A stretch of 64,000 nt of DNA from Lumbricus terrestris (GCA_949752735.1 OX457040.1:7959097-8023096), one strand, 5' to 3'; shown: positions 1-11,432, counted from the first letter of the stretch. Notes: generated by a model not told the origin, from the sequence alone. Numbers and translations: made by a program.

Positions 1-497
1 CTGTCTGTTAGCCAGCCAATCTCCTATATAGACCACCACTGCTTGCTGGTCTCAAACTTGAAAGGATTACCTCACAAAACCTACAGACCTGTGACAGAAT
101 ACCCAAAGCCATACTTTGTCCAGCAGTATATGCACACCACAATAAACATTGGCCCTTGAGGTATATAAGAACGGCCATTGTACCGACTCACGCAATCATA
201 TGATACAACCGCACTGTGGCCATATAATCCAGTGTATACATAGGCGCATACATTCGTGCATGCACCTATTAAAACATTTATACTCTCTTTCAGTGCCCAG
301 CTGTTACAGAGTTTTTCCCTATAGACGTCAACGGCCTTTGATGCCGTAAGATGTCGTTAAAACTCTTGGAAATCTGCCATGCAGTACGGTAACCTCTCCA
401 AAGCATTGCCAACACAAGGCTGGTATTATGTCACGTACTCTTCTGAAGTCACTCGACCGGCCATCTTGGAAACAAGCTTGCCGCACGTTTTCTATGT
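1..497. other. Unassigned non-coding DNA
   Basis: No coding exon, RNA gene or recognisable repeat could be supported here. The only short frames overlap the tetranucleotide array that begins at 498 or lack protein-like composition. Confidence 0.5.
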
Positions 498-624
<127 letters not shown>

Positions 625-666
625 TAGCAATAACAATACCAATACTAAAACAATTGAGACAACTAT

Positions 667-795
667 TTAATAATAATAATAATTAATAATACCGGTAATC
701 ATAATAATAATGACTTTATATAATGTTAAACTGATCGAACGCATTCACGGTTGTTTAAAATAACAATGATAATTAATAATAATAATAATAATTTT
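667..795. repeat. AT-rich stretch with two (AAT)n runs
   Basis: Short AAT/TAA runs at about 668-690 and 769-792 flank a unique segment. This is simple sequence only. Confidence 0.8.
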
Positions 796-1119
796 GAAAT
801 TCCAAGGGATTACATGTATGTACCTCAGCCTCGCCAGGTAAACAATAAAATAAAAACAATAACAATAGGGACTTTTATGCACAACACCGGGGACGAGGAC
901 CATGAACCATAGTAGCAATTATTACTCTTCGGAATAGTTGCTAGAATAGGAACTTGTCTGTTTTTCAATAAATGAAGTTGCATAATAACAATAATAATAG
1001 TAAATTCGTTCATCCCCTCCCCCGGATCAAAAGGGCAACAACACACTGGAATCTTTGGACCCTGACTCATGCAGGGCTGGCCAAAAATTCAGGCACCCAG
1101 ATCGCAGTGATTAGCACCC

Positions 1120-1413
1120 CCGGGCACCAAGGCCGTAGCCAGAATTTTATAATTTTATTGGGGGGGGGGTGTTTACTCGATCATCAGCAAGCCGACAAGC
1201 AACCAAATCAATGGACTAAAGGGTTTTGAGGATGATTGAATCCATTGTGAAATGTCACACAGAAATGAGCGCTTCAAAAATGAAATCCCTTTAGTCAATG
1301 TTTACATGATGATTGTGTTAGTAAATGCATTATTTCATTATAGAATTATTTCATATAGGAGGCGGGGTGTTCAAACACCCAAAATACCCCCTAGCTACGG
1401 CCTTGCCCGGCAC
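1120..1413. mobile_element. hAT-like MITE with 7/8-matching target duplication
   Basis: The element spans 1128-1405 (278 bp). It starts CAAGGCCGTAGC and ends GCTACGGCCTTG, a perfect 12-bp terminal inverted repeat. It is flanked by CCGGGCAC (1120-1127) and CCCGGCAC (1406-1413), an 8-bp duplication with one mismatch, as expected for hAT-superfamily insertion. The interior has a G-run and no coding capacity. A related right end (about 55410-55453) lies inside the 53.5-kb composite. Confidence 0.85.
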
Positions 1414-1574
1414 ATACACCAACCCCTCAAGGCCGAACTGGAGGGGGGGGCGTGGTCGCATGAGGGACCTTAACACACTGATCGAAACTGGACCTCGTAC
1501 CCGCAGAAGAGCCAGCTATCGATCTCATGGGAGTTGAAAGCGACCAGCATTGGAGAAATCTAGATGGTCAATAA

Positions 1575-2140
1575 TTAATAGATGCACTGCTATACATGCA
1601 GATTTATGCACACAGATTTATGTTTCATATATTCTATTAATATAAATGCTTAATTGCCTATGCCTTGCAGAATAAAACTATGCCGAAATATTATTTATAT
1701 GTATATCGTAACTATAATATGCAAAATCATGCATATACTGTATACACATAGAGTTTTATGCATATATTATGAATAATATTGTGCATACAGAATATAGATA
1801 TGGTAAATTTATTTTCACATTTATGTTTATTTGTACCAGTATTTATGCAAAATTTATGTGCAAATGAGACTGTGCATATGTACTATATAGATAAAGATAT
1901 GTTTTCTGAGATATGCATGTACAATTATGGACATAAATGCACCTACCGAGATATATAGCTATACATTTACAGTATATTGTAATATATACACACATATACA
2001 ATTATATATACAATATACAGTTATATATTCATATATATATATATATATATACATGATAAAAATATGTATGTATATGTATTCAACTATACACTGTAATATA
2101 GTATAATACATTGTCTATATATATGGTTCGTAAAATTATG
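1575..2140. repeat. AT-rich low-complexity DNA with (TA)n
   Basis: The stretch is dominated by variants of ATATGCATA and TATATATA, with a pure (AT)n run near 2034-2051. No genes are seen. Confidence 0.8.
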
Positions 2141-2175
2141 TGGGTTGTGCTTCCCATTAATGCAGAATATTATCA

Positions 2176-2460
2176 ATGGCATCAGTGAGTTCTGCCGCCC
2201 ATCGCTCTATGAATGATAGATGCTGGTGTGGATGGTGCTACGGCTTCAGGCGGATGCTGCTGTGGCTGCTCACGAGCATCTCCATCTCCCTCCGGACCCA
2301 CCCGACTCCGACCAGAAATCATCAGCCATCATTGCCTGCTGCCGAATCCGCCCGGGATGCAGCAACGCAAGAGCGATTGCATGTCTGCATACTCACTCAC
2401 TCGTCGGCGACAGCAAGAAGCAGGAAGAAGAGCGTTCGCCTAAGTGAAGTGCTCGCTTGC
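2176..2460 (+). other. GC-richer segment, unrecognised
   Basis: The base composition is clearly richer in G+C than the flanks, and three overlapping open frames of 75-101 codons run through it. None has a motif I can place. It may be a fragment of a retrotransposon open reading frame, but this is inference. Confidence 0.25.
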
Positions 2461-2475
2461 ACTTCGGTGCAGTGT

Positions 2476-2600
2476 GTTTGAGACGTCATAGATTGACTAG
2501 AGTGCGAGCCTTGTAACATGGAGTGCTTGGGTTTGAGTCCTTACCCCTGTGTAGAGACCTTGAGTAAGTCCTTCCCTCACAATTGCTCAGCACTGTCTAT
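2476..2600 (+). mobile_element. Diverged tRNA-derived SINE (S1 type)
   Basis: The segment contains GACCTTGAGTAAGTCCTTCC followed by CTCACAATTGCTCAGC, the conserved body seen in the S1 copies at 13.7, 31.7, 36.0 and 59.9 kb. A tRNA-like box B (GGTTTGAGTCC) lies upstream. The 3' end is lost. Confidence 0.6.
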
Positions 2601-2632
2601 TGATGTTCTGTTGTTATATATGTCAGAGTAAA

Positions 2633-2835
2633 CGTAAATTGGCGTTTGCGCAATATTTACGAATTTATAAATTAAAAATCGCAAGGAATACCATCCAAAT
2701 TCTTGCATGATTGGAAAGACACTTGTAACAAACTGATTACATGAGAGAAAAAAGAATCAGTCCTCTTGTTCATTTCCTGGCCTAGATATGACAGTTCAAA
2801 CAGCGCGAATGAGGCCATTTTCTTGTGACAAAGTA
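2633..2835 (+). repeat. Copy 1 of a ~200-bp local direct repeat
   Basis: It aligns with 3295-3478. Both copies begin AATTGGCG, continue GCAATATTTAC, carry TTGGAAAGA in the middle, and end near CTTGTG. Divergence is substantial. The hAT-like MITE at 2956-3100 sits between the two copies. Confidence 0.65.
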
Positions 2836-2947
2836 ATGTTGGTCAACTTTAAAAAAATGATATTCTACGAAAGGAGATAACGTATAGGCTAACACGTTAC
2901 TGAATTTTGCACAAATTTTCATCAATATCACGAAGCACTCACTTTCA

Positions 2948-3108
2948 CTTATTTGCAGGGCTTAAAGTGTGCCTGGACGGTCATGGACAGCGTCCATGCA
3001 CTTATTTTAAAATCTGAACGCCATCCAGCCACTTATTAGCCAGCACTGAATGGAAAGGTAAGGGTCGTCCAGGGGCTTATTTTCCACACTTTTAGCACTG
3101 CTTATTTG
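2948..3108 (+). mobile_element. hAT-like MITE, family with AAGTGTG termini, copy 1
   Basis: The element spans 2956-3100 (145 bp) and is flanked by a perfect 8-bp duplication CTTATTTG at 2948-2955 and 3101-3108. The ends CAGGGCTTAAAGTGTG and CACACTTTTAGCACTG are imperfect inverted repeats. The interior carries the motif CGTCCATGCACTTATTTT and a second variant ending AGGGGCTTATTTT, which may be subterminal binding sites. It is non-coding, with further copies at 5547-5724 and 20373-20554. Confidence 0.92.
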
Positions 3109-3294
3109 GTAGGCTGTAGTAGACCACATTTTCACGATCATCACAAGGAAGACATCCTTGGAAAGCCCACTAGAGATGAAACTAATTAGGTAAGTGATTA
3201 TATGTAATTGAGCACCAATGTGCCTCAATATAAAACCAGTACAAGCATTATTATATCATGTTTTTGCTGATGATATGATGTGTGAGACTTGAGT

Positions 3295-3478
3295 GAGAAT
3301 TGGCGGTTGTGCAATATTTACAATTTTTATATTTAAAAACCAACAGTAACACCACCAAGATTCCTGGATATTTGGAAAGAGCACAATAAACTGTTTGGAC
3401 AAAAAATATTTCAGCCCTTTCATGGCCGAGATAAAGACAGTTAAAAACTTTGTGGGTAATGCCGCCTTCTTGTGGTAC
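3295..3478 (+). repeat. Copy 2 of a ~200-bp local direct repeat
   Basis: Diverged partner of 2633-2835 in the same orientation. No coding content is seen. Confidence 0.65.
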
Positions 3479-3664
3479 ACTTATTGATTATTAACTTCAA
3501 TTTTTTTATAATATTTTGAGATAATTATTATGTTCAAATCTTCACTGTTATTCCTTACGATGAATATAGTTTAAATTTTTTTAAATCAGAAATATCGGAA
3601 GGGATTGGTGCACACCCCTGGTAGATTTGATGTGTAATGAATGACCACAGAGATCAAACAGAGA

Positions 3665-3990
3665 AGACAGAGCCATTCGCTCTGACATAGCCATAAATTT
3701 AATAGCAAAAACCATTGAATAATTGATTGCATATAGCCAGTGTAATTGATTGCATAGCCAGAGCAACTTACTGAACACCAGAGTAATTGATTGTATAGCC
3801 AGAACAATTGATTGCACAGCCATCTGAATCATTGACTGTATAGCCAGAGCCACTGATTTATACACAGAACTGCATGACTATGAGTCATTTATCGTTCAGC
3901 CATAGGCCCATAGCTCTCAATTGCATTGTCAGCAAAAATTTTACAGCCAGAGTCATTTAATGTGTAGCTAGAGCCATTGATGGTATCATT
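3665..3990. repeat. Degenerate ~20-25-bp tandem repeat
   Basis: Variants of AGCCAGAGCAATTGATTG recur through this interval with irregular spacing and many substitutions. The minus-strand frames of 73-94 codons here follow the repeat and are not considered genes. Confidence 0.7.
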
Positions 3991-5540
3991 AGTAATTAAG
4001 TTGCCATCCTGACTGCACACATATATTAGAATTTCGTCTACAACAAAGCCTAAACATTCCAGAAGACTTTGGTGTACTTACAATAAGCCATTATTTAAAG
4101 TAATGAATGCTCTAAATAAGTTCTAATCAGAATAGCAATACAACATGGCAATCCTGATGCATTTATACAATTTGCCAAGTAATCATAAATTATCATCCAT
4201 GGTGTTCAGTGCATATGTTCATACCCTGTGAAGACTCTTCACAGGGTATGAACAACTCATATATGCACAAGACATTGTATAGCATTGCATCAGTAAACTT
4301 TTATTCGGGAAACCTTAAATATAATGCTGGCTTAAAAACAACTCAAAAGAATAGCTCTGTTAATGTCCCCTTAAAAAGAACTCGAGCCTTTCCAGTTTAA
4401 AAAGCAAGCCTCAAAGCACAAAATTCCCTTCCATTCATCCAAGGGGCATTTCATCAGTAATGGTGTTCACAAAAATTACGACTTTAAGTAGAATAATACG
4501 ATTGCCAACACATTGGAACGTGACTATCAATCTGTGTTAGTCATAAACTATGCTCTACATCCGTTTTATATACTGCAAACGTAAACATTCAAGTGAAAAC
4601 CGAAAAGCATCAATTAAATAATTTAAGTGCAATTCATATAGTTCTTATAAAGGGTTTATAAAGCGCATAAGTGAACTTATGACAGTCTTTGATCGTATGT
4701 GAGCCTAGCAGAATACAGAACAACGAAAATGTCTCTGAATTGGTTACACTGTTCGGCATCAGGAGTGTAAATAAACATCGGTCATTACTTTAACAATTCT
4801 GCACAGCTGAGTGTTTTGCCTTCGCTGCCACACCAGATAACTTTAAGCTGGTGTAGAAGCGAAGCAGAAGTTTACATAACGCTACAAGCAAATTATAGTA
4901 TCTCCAAAATATCCAATGAAGGGTGCCCTCCCTACCTGTCTGATTCGTATTTCCCATTCCAGACTATTTTCCACTGTAATATCACAAGAACGTCCCTGAT
5001 TTATAATTAGCTTAATAATTTCATAATGCACTCGCAATAAATATCGCAAAAATCGCAGCGAAACACCTAAAATCTTAACTTTGACGCCGCAAAACGATAG
5101 AATTAATGTCCACGGATAACATTGTAAACATAGATGCACGATCTACCGTAATTACGTCATTTTCGCGTGTAGTGTCATCTGGCAGCCAAATCAGTTACAC
5201 TCTCTTCCATTATTAAAGGTAAAGAAATAACACATTTCTGCACATATTTACCCGATAAATTTATGTAGAAATGTAGGTAAACTTGCAATTTTATGCCGCA
5301 CTGTAACATTTTGATCGCGACTGAGTAAACGTTAGAAAAAGTTTATTGCGTCATCGGGAAAGTGATTACTCTACAAATATTTCTTCTGAGTAATATGAAA
5401 AAGGGTACACATGCGCCGTAAACAAGAGACGCCTACGCCGAAAGTAACGCAAAATCAATAAGACAACGGCGCCTAAAAAGGAAGACGACAACAGTTTATT
5501 CATAGACCCTGTCAAGGTGTAAAAAATAATTATAGCTAGG
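3991..5540. other. Largely unassigned DNA
   Basis: No coding gene or recognised repeat family is supported. The one structured site is the inverted repeat at 4216-4254, listed separately. Confidence 0.45.
4216..4254. repeat. Perfect 17-bp-arm inverted repeat
   Basis: TGTTCATACCCTGTGAA at 4216-4232 is followed, after a 5-base loop, by its exact reverse complement at 4238-4254. Beyond this, GCATA/TATGC similarity continues after a short insertion in the right flank. There is no T-run or gene context, so it is not called a terminator. Confidence 0.9.
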
Positions 5541-5546
5541 CCCTTA

Positions 5547-5724
5547 CAGGGCTTAAAGTGTGCCAAGACGGTCATGGACGGCGTCCATGCACTTATTTTC
5601 AAAACTGAACACCGTCCTGCCACTTATTTCGCCAGCCACACTGGAAAGTTAAGGAGCGTCCATGCACTTCTTTTGGAAAAGTAAAGGGCGTCCAGGCACT
5701 TATTTTTTTACACTTTTAGCACTG
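5547..5724 (+). mobile_element. hAT-like MITE, AAGTGTG family, copy 2
   Basis: This 178-bp copy has the same ends as the 2956-3100 copy (CAGGGCTTAAAGTGTG and ACACTTTTAGCACTG). CCCTTA occurs immediately outside both ends (5541-5546 and 5725-5730), the remains of a target duplication. The subterminal motif CGTCCATGCACTT occurs twice, and CGTCCAGGCACTTATTTT follows. Confidence 0.85.
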
Positions 5725-5874
5725 CCCTTAAGCATTATATTGTCCAAACGTCATGCCATGACATTATTAATTTTGGAAGAGGGCGGTGGCGCATTGAACA
5801 TCACACTGGCATGGAGAGCAGGCAGACCAGCCGAGCTGAGTTCCAATGCTTTTTAATTTTTTTTTTGTAGAACT

Positions 5875-5965
5875 GGGAGAGAGGAAAGAAGGGTGGGAGG
5901 GATGGAGGAATGGAGGGTGGGAGAGGGGAGAGTGGGAGGGATGGTGGGATGGATGGATTGGCGGG
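5875..5965. repeat. G-rich GGGAGGGATGGA low-complexity tract
   Basis: Purine-rich irregular repeats of GGGAGG and GATGGA lie just upstream of the ACCCGGGCAACG repeat end. Open frames here are compositional. Confidence 0.75.
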
Positions 5966-6025
5966 GAACGGCCCGAACGGCCCGAATCCTAAAATACCCG
6001 GGCAACGACGGGTACCCCAGCTAGT
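5966..6025 (-). mobile_element. End of a dispersed repeat with CCGGGCAACG motif
   Basis: AAATACCCGGGCAACGACGG followed by GTACCCCAGCTAGTA matches the ends at 17840-17880 (opposite orientation) and 31180-31230. Similar CTAGCTGAATTACCCGGC ends are common in invertebrate repeat families. I cannot assign a class from this window. Confidence 0.55.
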
Positions 6026-6335
6026 ATTAAATAATATACTTACTTGCTTACTTACTTATCAATTATCAGCAGCGCCATCCTCATTTTATCCTCGTCTCGG
6101 ACGACTAGCGATGCAACATTAACGTGGCAGAAAATTTATGTTTAATATGTTCCAAGGTTAAAATAGGATCCAGGGCATAACGACAACTTACGAGAACGTT
6201 GGACACCTCTAAAACGCTTTGAATTATCGCTATACAATGAGCGAAATAATTATTTCGGCAATGGGAAAGGTCGGTTAATGAGACTTAGTAGTAGCAGCAG
6301 TTGCAGTTTAACGTCACTGTGTGAAGACATCGATC

Positions 6336-6400
6336 ATTAGCGACGACTCCTCCTTTATCAGACTTGGGACTAGCACTGGCAGAGTGCAGCCGGGGCCAAT
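6336..6400 (+). repeat. Short dispersed repeat (family H)
   Basis: The recognisable core is CTCCTTTATC, then GACTTGGGACT, then GCACTGGCAGAGT. Related copies occur near 20780, 21830, 40015, 51085 and 60400 on the plus strand and near 24650 and 61500 on the minus strand. Confidence 0.6.
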
Positions 6401-6809
6401 TATACGCCACAATCCTTCAATATGGTGCAGATTGGGAACTTTCAAAAAGGTTTGTGATAAGTGGCTATACTATTAAACTTCGCGTCACTATACTCTGGCT
6501 GAGCCCACCCCCGGCCTGGACAAAGAAGGAAGGTGACGCTAATCATATATATGTTATAACACTTTGCCGCTAAACAGCAACTAGACAAATTGGCAATTAT
6601 AAAGAAAGACATTTTGCAATTACACTTCTATTGAACCGGTGTCACTATAGGCGTCAAGAGATGCATGATGGTACACCAAGAAACCCTTAAACATTCACAG
6701 AAGATCACCTCGTTTCTAGAAGAAGTTTCACAAAACCAGAAAGTCATAAGCGCAGTGGAATGTAACTTCACCAAAATGAGATCATATATGAGTATAGCCT
6801 AACGAAAAG

Positions 6810-7125
6810 ATGTCGTTAAAATAATCCGTGACACGCGCTCTCGTTAGACACCTTAACAACGTATTTTGAAAGGCTATATATAAAGAATAATTTGTTGTGA
6901 AGTCACTTAATTAACAGTGAACACATTTGACGTCACTTCCCGTTAAACATCAAACGTCGCTAGCGAAACGTTGTTAAACAAAACCAGGTTCTAATCAGGT
7001 CTACACACAGAAAATCATGCCAGAAGGAAGTTATGCTAAGAAAACCAGAAAGTCACCAATATCAGATTTCTGTATAAAATGCGGAAAGGCAGGTCCATTG
7101 GAAAACACTTCCAGTAGCCACAAGA
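6810..7125 (+). repeat. Copy 1 of a ~310-bp direct repeat
   Basis: It aligns with 7255-7590. Shared landmarks are CGCTCTCGTTAGA, GCTATATATAAAGA, AACGTTGTTA, CACACAGAAAATCAT (CAAACAGAAAATCAT in the second copy), and GGAAAACACTTCCAGTA or its variant. The S2 SINE at 7129-7225 separates the copies. Confidence 0.75.
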
Positions 7126-7128
7126 TGG

Positions 7129-7225
7129 GAGCCCTGTAGAGTAGTTGTTAACACGCTGGCCAAGAGTGCGAGAGGCAGTGAGTTCGAGCCCCCGTAGGGC
7201 GGATTTGCTTTGTAGACTGCCATCG
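7129..7225 (+). mobile_element. tRNA-derived SINE head (S2 type)
   Basis: A tRNA-like promoter is visible: GTAGAGTAGTTGTTAACACG around box A and GAGTTCGAGCCC at box B, followed by the S2 body GGGCGGATTTGCTTTGTAGA. It is not a functional tRNA gene, because the acceptor arm does not close. Other copies lie at 19867-20105, 38741-39222, 58405-58640 and about 61990-62095. Confidence 0.75.
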
Positions 7226-7254
7226 GCGCCGTGTAATTACAAAGCTATTAGATA

Positions 7255-7590
7255 TTATTATGTCGCTCAATAGTCTATGATACGCTCTCTCGTTAGATAC
7301 CATAACAACGTTTTTGACATCGCTATATATAAAGACCTATTTGGCCCACTTCGTTTTAAACCAAACAAATAAAAACGATAAGGGCTTATGAGATTTCACT
7401 TTTAGTAAACGTTAAACGTTGCAAGTCAACGTTGTTACAAAATCAGGATGGCTTGTAATCAGCTCACAAACAGAAAATCATTGGTGTTTTAGGAAAACAG
7501 AAATTCGCCGATGACTGATTCCTGTTTGAAAGCGGTAACGCTGAAACATTGGAAACACTTCCAGTAACCACAATAATATAATGTCACTCA
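7255..7590 (+). repeat. Copy 2 of a ~310-bp direct repeat
   Basis: Partner of 6810-7125 in the same orientation. Both end in GGAAACACTTCCAGTA or a close variant. Confidence 0.75.
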
Positions 7591-7626
7591 ATGATCTTAA
7601 ATTTATGTCTCATAAGACACTTTTAG

Positions 7627-7715
7627 ATGGATGGATGGATCCGATTTGACCAGGGTCTATGACAACAGAAATTTGCTTGGCATATTACAGCGCTTAAGAG
7701 CAAGATTCTTGAGTC
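7627..7715 (-). mobile_element. SINE-B copy, internal deletion
   Basis: SINE-B is read with its (ATCC)n tail as the 3' end, so this copy is on the minus strand. GATGGATGGATCCGATTTGA and the CCAGGGTCTATGACAACAGA half of the stem-loop are present. The other stem half (ACCCTGG) is missing: the sequence jumps directly to AAATTTGCTTGGCATATTAC. Confidence 0.8.
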
Positions 7716-7779
7716 TTTTTACATTTAGAGCATTTTGCCGAGTTCATATAGCGAGATCAGTGGATCTCGCTATTACACC

Positions 7780-7835
7780 ATGATGGATGGGTCCAGATTT
7801 TACGAGGGCTTATGACAACATGACGAAGCTTTCTT
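7780..7835 (-). mobile_element. SINE-B 3' fragment
   Basis: GATGGATGGGTCCAGATTTT, then ACGAGGGCTTATGACAACA, is the older SINE-B variant (compare 45345-45436 and 63865-63945). The 5' half is absent. Confidence 0.6.
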
Positions 7836-7839
7836 GCAT

Positions 7840-9370
7840 CTAAACTCCAATTAACAGCTTTCATTTTCCGGTGTCTTATGAACAACGCATCAAACTATGC
7901 CACCTGAAGCAGCTGCAATCAGATCGATGCCAAAACTAGTAATTAGTATTTGGAATCAACCGAAGACGCACTGAAGACGTCAATGAGGAGCGTCGTAAAC
8001 TAAACTTCGAATTGGATCCGTGATGGAGTCAGCTGACTCATTCGTCAGTGAGTAATACAGCTTTTACGGAACCAATTGCTTACCGCATCTTTGCATACAT
8101 TCTGAGGTACCGGTAGTATTAATATATAAATATTAAGGTGTCAAGTAAGTTTACCAAATAATAATTAAATGTTTGCGTACCATATTCTCTGCATTAGGTA
8201 GAATTCTGTCATTGCTCCTTATTATGTACAGCCGCTTTTTTTCATAGCATATGCCGGGCCGTTTCATTCTGACCATTGGGACCAGACCAATGTCTTTTCC
8301 CTAGGATGCACAAGGCGACGGAAACCAGAACAGACCATTCCTGTTTCATGTGATTGAACTGAACGATTCAGATTAGGCCAACAAAGACTCTATAATGGAC
8401 TAGTCTGGTCAAGGCATAATACCAAACAACGGATCCGAAATGAACAATTCTCAAAAGCGAAGCTAGACCCTGGCAATCTCAATAATTATAATGTCACCAA
8501 AAGCTAAATGATAAATTTAATGCTCCCATTAAACACCTTTAAATCCCTGGACACAAGTTCTATAAATAAGTACAACGCAGCAGAAATGAATATTGACAAA
8601 TTAAGTAAATTGTAGTTGGGACAGGACGACTGGACGAAATCTGAGAAACGTAACTAAGGTTGTCGAAATGACTCGAAAGAGGATATTGCTTCGAGATTAA
8701 GGTTCTGACTTAATTTTCAGTCAATGAATCATATAAGGAAGATTGCAATGGGCTGGGAGACCAGTTGGAGCGATGGAGTAGTTACTTAGAGATTCAGAGA
8801 GGGGTGTTCGCAACCAAACAGAAAGTAAGAAAATCTTAGATGTTTTGAACAAGTATCGAACGTTTGTTGAGAGACGTTTATCAACGGGGTGATGGGAACA
8901 TTGTAAATATCTGCCTCGTTTATAACAACAATCATAATTCGGAGAAGAACAACCACAAGCTTTGAATTGAACATTCAGTTTTCCGGAGTTGTTCGTCTAA
9001 GGAAATTTTAAGAGGTGACTGATGTACGGAATACTGTTACAAAGCAAATTTTTCTTCGATAGACTGGAAAATACAATCTACGCCCTAGGCTACATCCATT
9101 CGAACTAACCAATAAAAACAATAAAAACTTCATAACACGGATGCTGTATAAAAACATTTACTAGGCTTTATCCGCTGCTCCTTTGTGCTTGTTAACTGTC
9201 GCGTTATGTCGATCGGTTATTTTGTCAATAAAACGAATATATATTATTATATATAATTTAATTTTCTGATTGATTAATTGGTTGATTGATTGAGCCGGTG
9301 CCTACACAAATCTCCGCCAGCTAGATTAAATCAGATTTTAATCAGATTTTTATCCAGAGCAGGCCCAATG
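7840..9370. other. Unassigned AT-rich DNA
   Basis: Short frames of about 60 codons occur but have no recognisable motif. A GATTGATT run appears near 9266-9292. Confidence 0.4.
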
Positions 9371-9380
9371 ACCGTTTTAG

Positions 9381-10195
9381 GCAAAACTCCGAATACCGGT
9401 CCCAAATTATTTCGCATGGCTTATCACATAGATATGCTTCTCCAATGCTTTCTTACTCACCCTCATATACAATGACGTCATTATTGAGGCCATTTTGGTT
9501 ACCAGTACATTCTGAGTACATTCATCCCGCTTCTTGTTTTGGTCTGATGATTTTCATCTGTCATCCCACTTCGTGGTTTGTTATCAATATTTTCATCTGT
9601 GACTAAAATACTAATCGCCGCTGAAGTTACAATAAAAATCTTCAGACCAAAACAGGGTAATCCCGCAGTTTAGCGTCGTTAATTACCGCATGCTTGATAA
9701 ATGGAAGCTGGATTGATGATTTTCATTCATGTATTTCAACATGCATCCAGCTTCCATTTCTCAAGCGATGTGCTGAGGTTAAATATTATTGGCTAACCGG
9801 CAAATGGTGAATGGAAGCTGGATGAAGGTTCCTTATAGGTGAATGGAAGCTGGATGAAGGTTCCTTATAGGTGAAATAGAAGCTGGATTGACAAAATAAC
9901 GCTTGAGAACTGGAAGCCAGATTAATGATACATCACTTGAGAAATGGAAGCTGGATGCATGTTGAAATACATGAATAAAAATAATCAATCCAGCTTCCAT
10001 TTATCAAGCATGCGGTAATCCATTAGAAGAAAAGAAATTAACGACGCTAAACTGCAACCCCAAAACAGGAAGCGGGATGATTTTTCTGATTTTCTTGAGT
10101 GCAATAAACGTTTTCGGCAGTTATCTACAAATGCTGTGAAGTGACAGTAAGACAAATGCTGTGAAATAATTTGGGACCGGTATTCGGAGTTTTGC
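9381..10195. mobile_element. Fold-back structure with ATGGAAGCTGGAT repeats
   Basis: The interval is organised as a large inverted repeat. The outer arms 9381-9413 and 10163-10195 are perfect 33-bp reverse complements (GCAAAACTCCGAATACCGGT at the outer edge). Further in, 9665-9684 pairs perfectly with 10036-10055, and about 9686-9775 pairs with about 9930-10019 with few mismatches. The centre has at least seven copies of ATGGAAGCTGGAT or its complement, including two near-identical 30-bp units at 9811-9870. No transposase is present. A fold-back transposon or MITE cluster is likely, but no target duplication was found. Confidence 0.8.
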
Positions 10196-10379
10196 CCCGT
10201 TTTATAATACACAGGACTGCTAAGCTGGCTAAGCTCGACCTTCATTTAGAATCGTCATCTTGGTGTCTAAACATATTTATTTAGAAGCAAGGATTCCAAT
10301 AAAAACTTAGGCCTATTACAAACGTTTCGTACACGCGATTTGCACCCAGAAATGTCACGAAACGCTAAGTTGTGTATTC

Positions 10380-10402
10380 ATATATATATATATATATATA
10401 TA
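10380..10402. repeat. (AT)n microsatellite
   Basis: An AT dinucleotide run of about 22 bp. Confidence 0.9.
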
Positions 10403-10552
10403 GAACAAAATTAATAGCTATATATGCAGGTAGGTCAGTGATTCTGTAAATTCTTTCAAATTTACAAAATTTGCACGAATTTCACTAGGTCTGTGTCGGG
10501 CAACATAGAATCAGTCGTTCGAGCGGCCTTCATTTCAGAGTTTAAATATCTC

Positions 10553-11110
10553 AGCCAGTGACGTCATCGTTGACTGACGTTATCTCTCCGGTGACGCCAT
10601 AATTTGAACGACGTCATCTCTTGAGTCGCAATCCATCACCACCGATAGACCGAGACAGCTTATGTTAACAACAGAAGCCGTTGCCGTTGACAGAAACTTG
10701 TTTGGCATGTAACAGCTTGAGGACAGGGTTGAGAGATTAAACAAACAAACCAGTTCGAGTTCCTGTTTGCCAATCGTCAACGGCGCTTATCAGACCCATC
10801 CGTTTTTTCCTTCTGCTTGACGCAATGGCGACCATACCACGGAATGGATTTTTTTCATTGAAACAATGGCGCTTAGTTTTTCTCTCAACCGTCACAGATA
10901 AGAGTTCGCTAACCAATTACACAGCCCTTCTTCAGAACAGGGAATGACTGCGATAGAACACACGGAACGCCTGGCTTCGGTACTGCGAAGCGCGGTCATC
11001 AACAAGTAGTTTTTTAATAGCTGCATGGACCGTTGACCTTGATCTTGATGCAACCTTTTTGCGTTGTTTAAAACTAGAAAAACACTCTATACATGTAGCG
11101 ACTGAGTGTT
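10553..11110 (+). repeat. Dispersed repeat R5, copy 1
   Basis: It is homologous to 46190-46960 in the same orientation and to 44620-44790 in part. Landmarks are repeated TGACGTCATC motifs, GACAACAGAAGCCGTT-type SINE-B sequence, CGACGCTTATCAGA or its variant, TTTTTCTCTCAAC, GTCACAGATAAGA and TAAAACTAGAAAAAC. No intact reading frame is seen. The 66-codon minus frame at 10580-10780 is incidental. Confidence 0.75.
10655..10735 (-). mobile_element. SINE-B type II sequence inside R5
   Basis: ACAACAGAAGCCGTTGCCGT, then TGACAGAAACTTGTTTGGCA, matches the SINE-B type II copies at 44704 and 46321. The (GGAT)n end is not preserved. Confidence 0.55.
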
Positions 11111-11432
11111 TAAAGATGTGGTCTCATATAGAGAAGATTAACGTATCCCTCCTCCTTAATCCAGGCTTTAGATTGACACAACTCGAAACTGGGGCTTAAC
11201 TGTAGTATCGAAAGCTGGTGTTCTCATGATTTCTGCAATGCCGAAAGTGAAATCGCTGGAAGAATCAGTTTATTCACAGGTGGACAGAATTTCGCTTCGA
11301 GGGCAACATGCAGCGGATGCAGCGGATCCAGGGAGGCGACTAAGATGTATGGAATTAACTAAAATTTCTCTAGGGATTTAAAACGGAAGGAATTCGGAAC
11401 GGTTTATGAAACAACGGTGTTTTCAGTGGATT

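Noticed and set aside
4216..4254. Transcription terminator
   Set aside because: A hairpin is present, but there is no T-run and no gene upstream, and the window is not bacterial.
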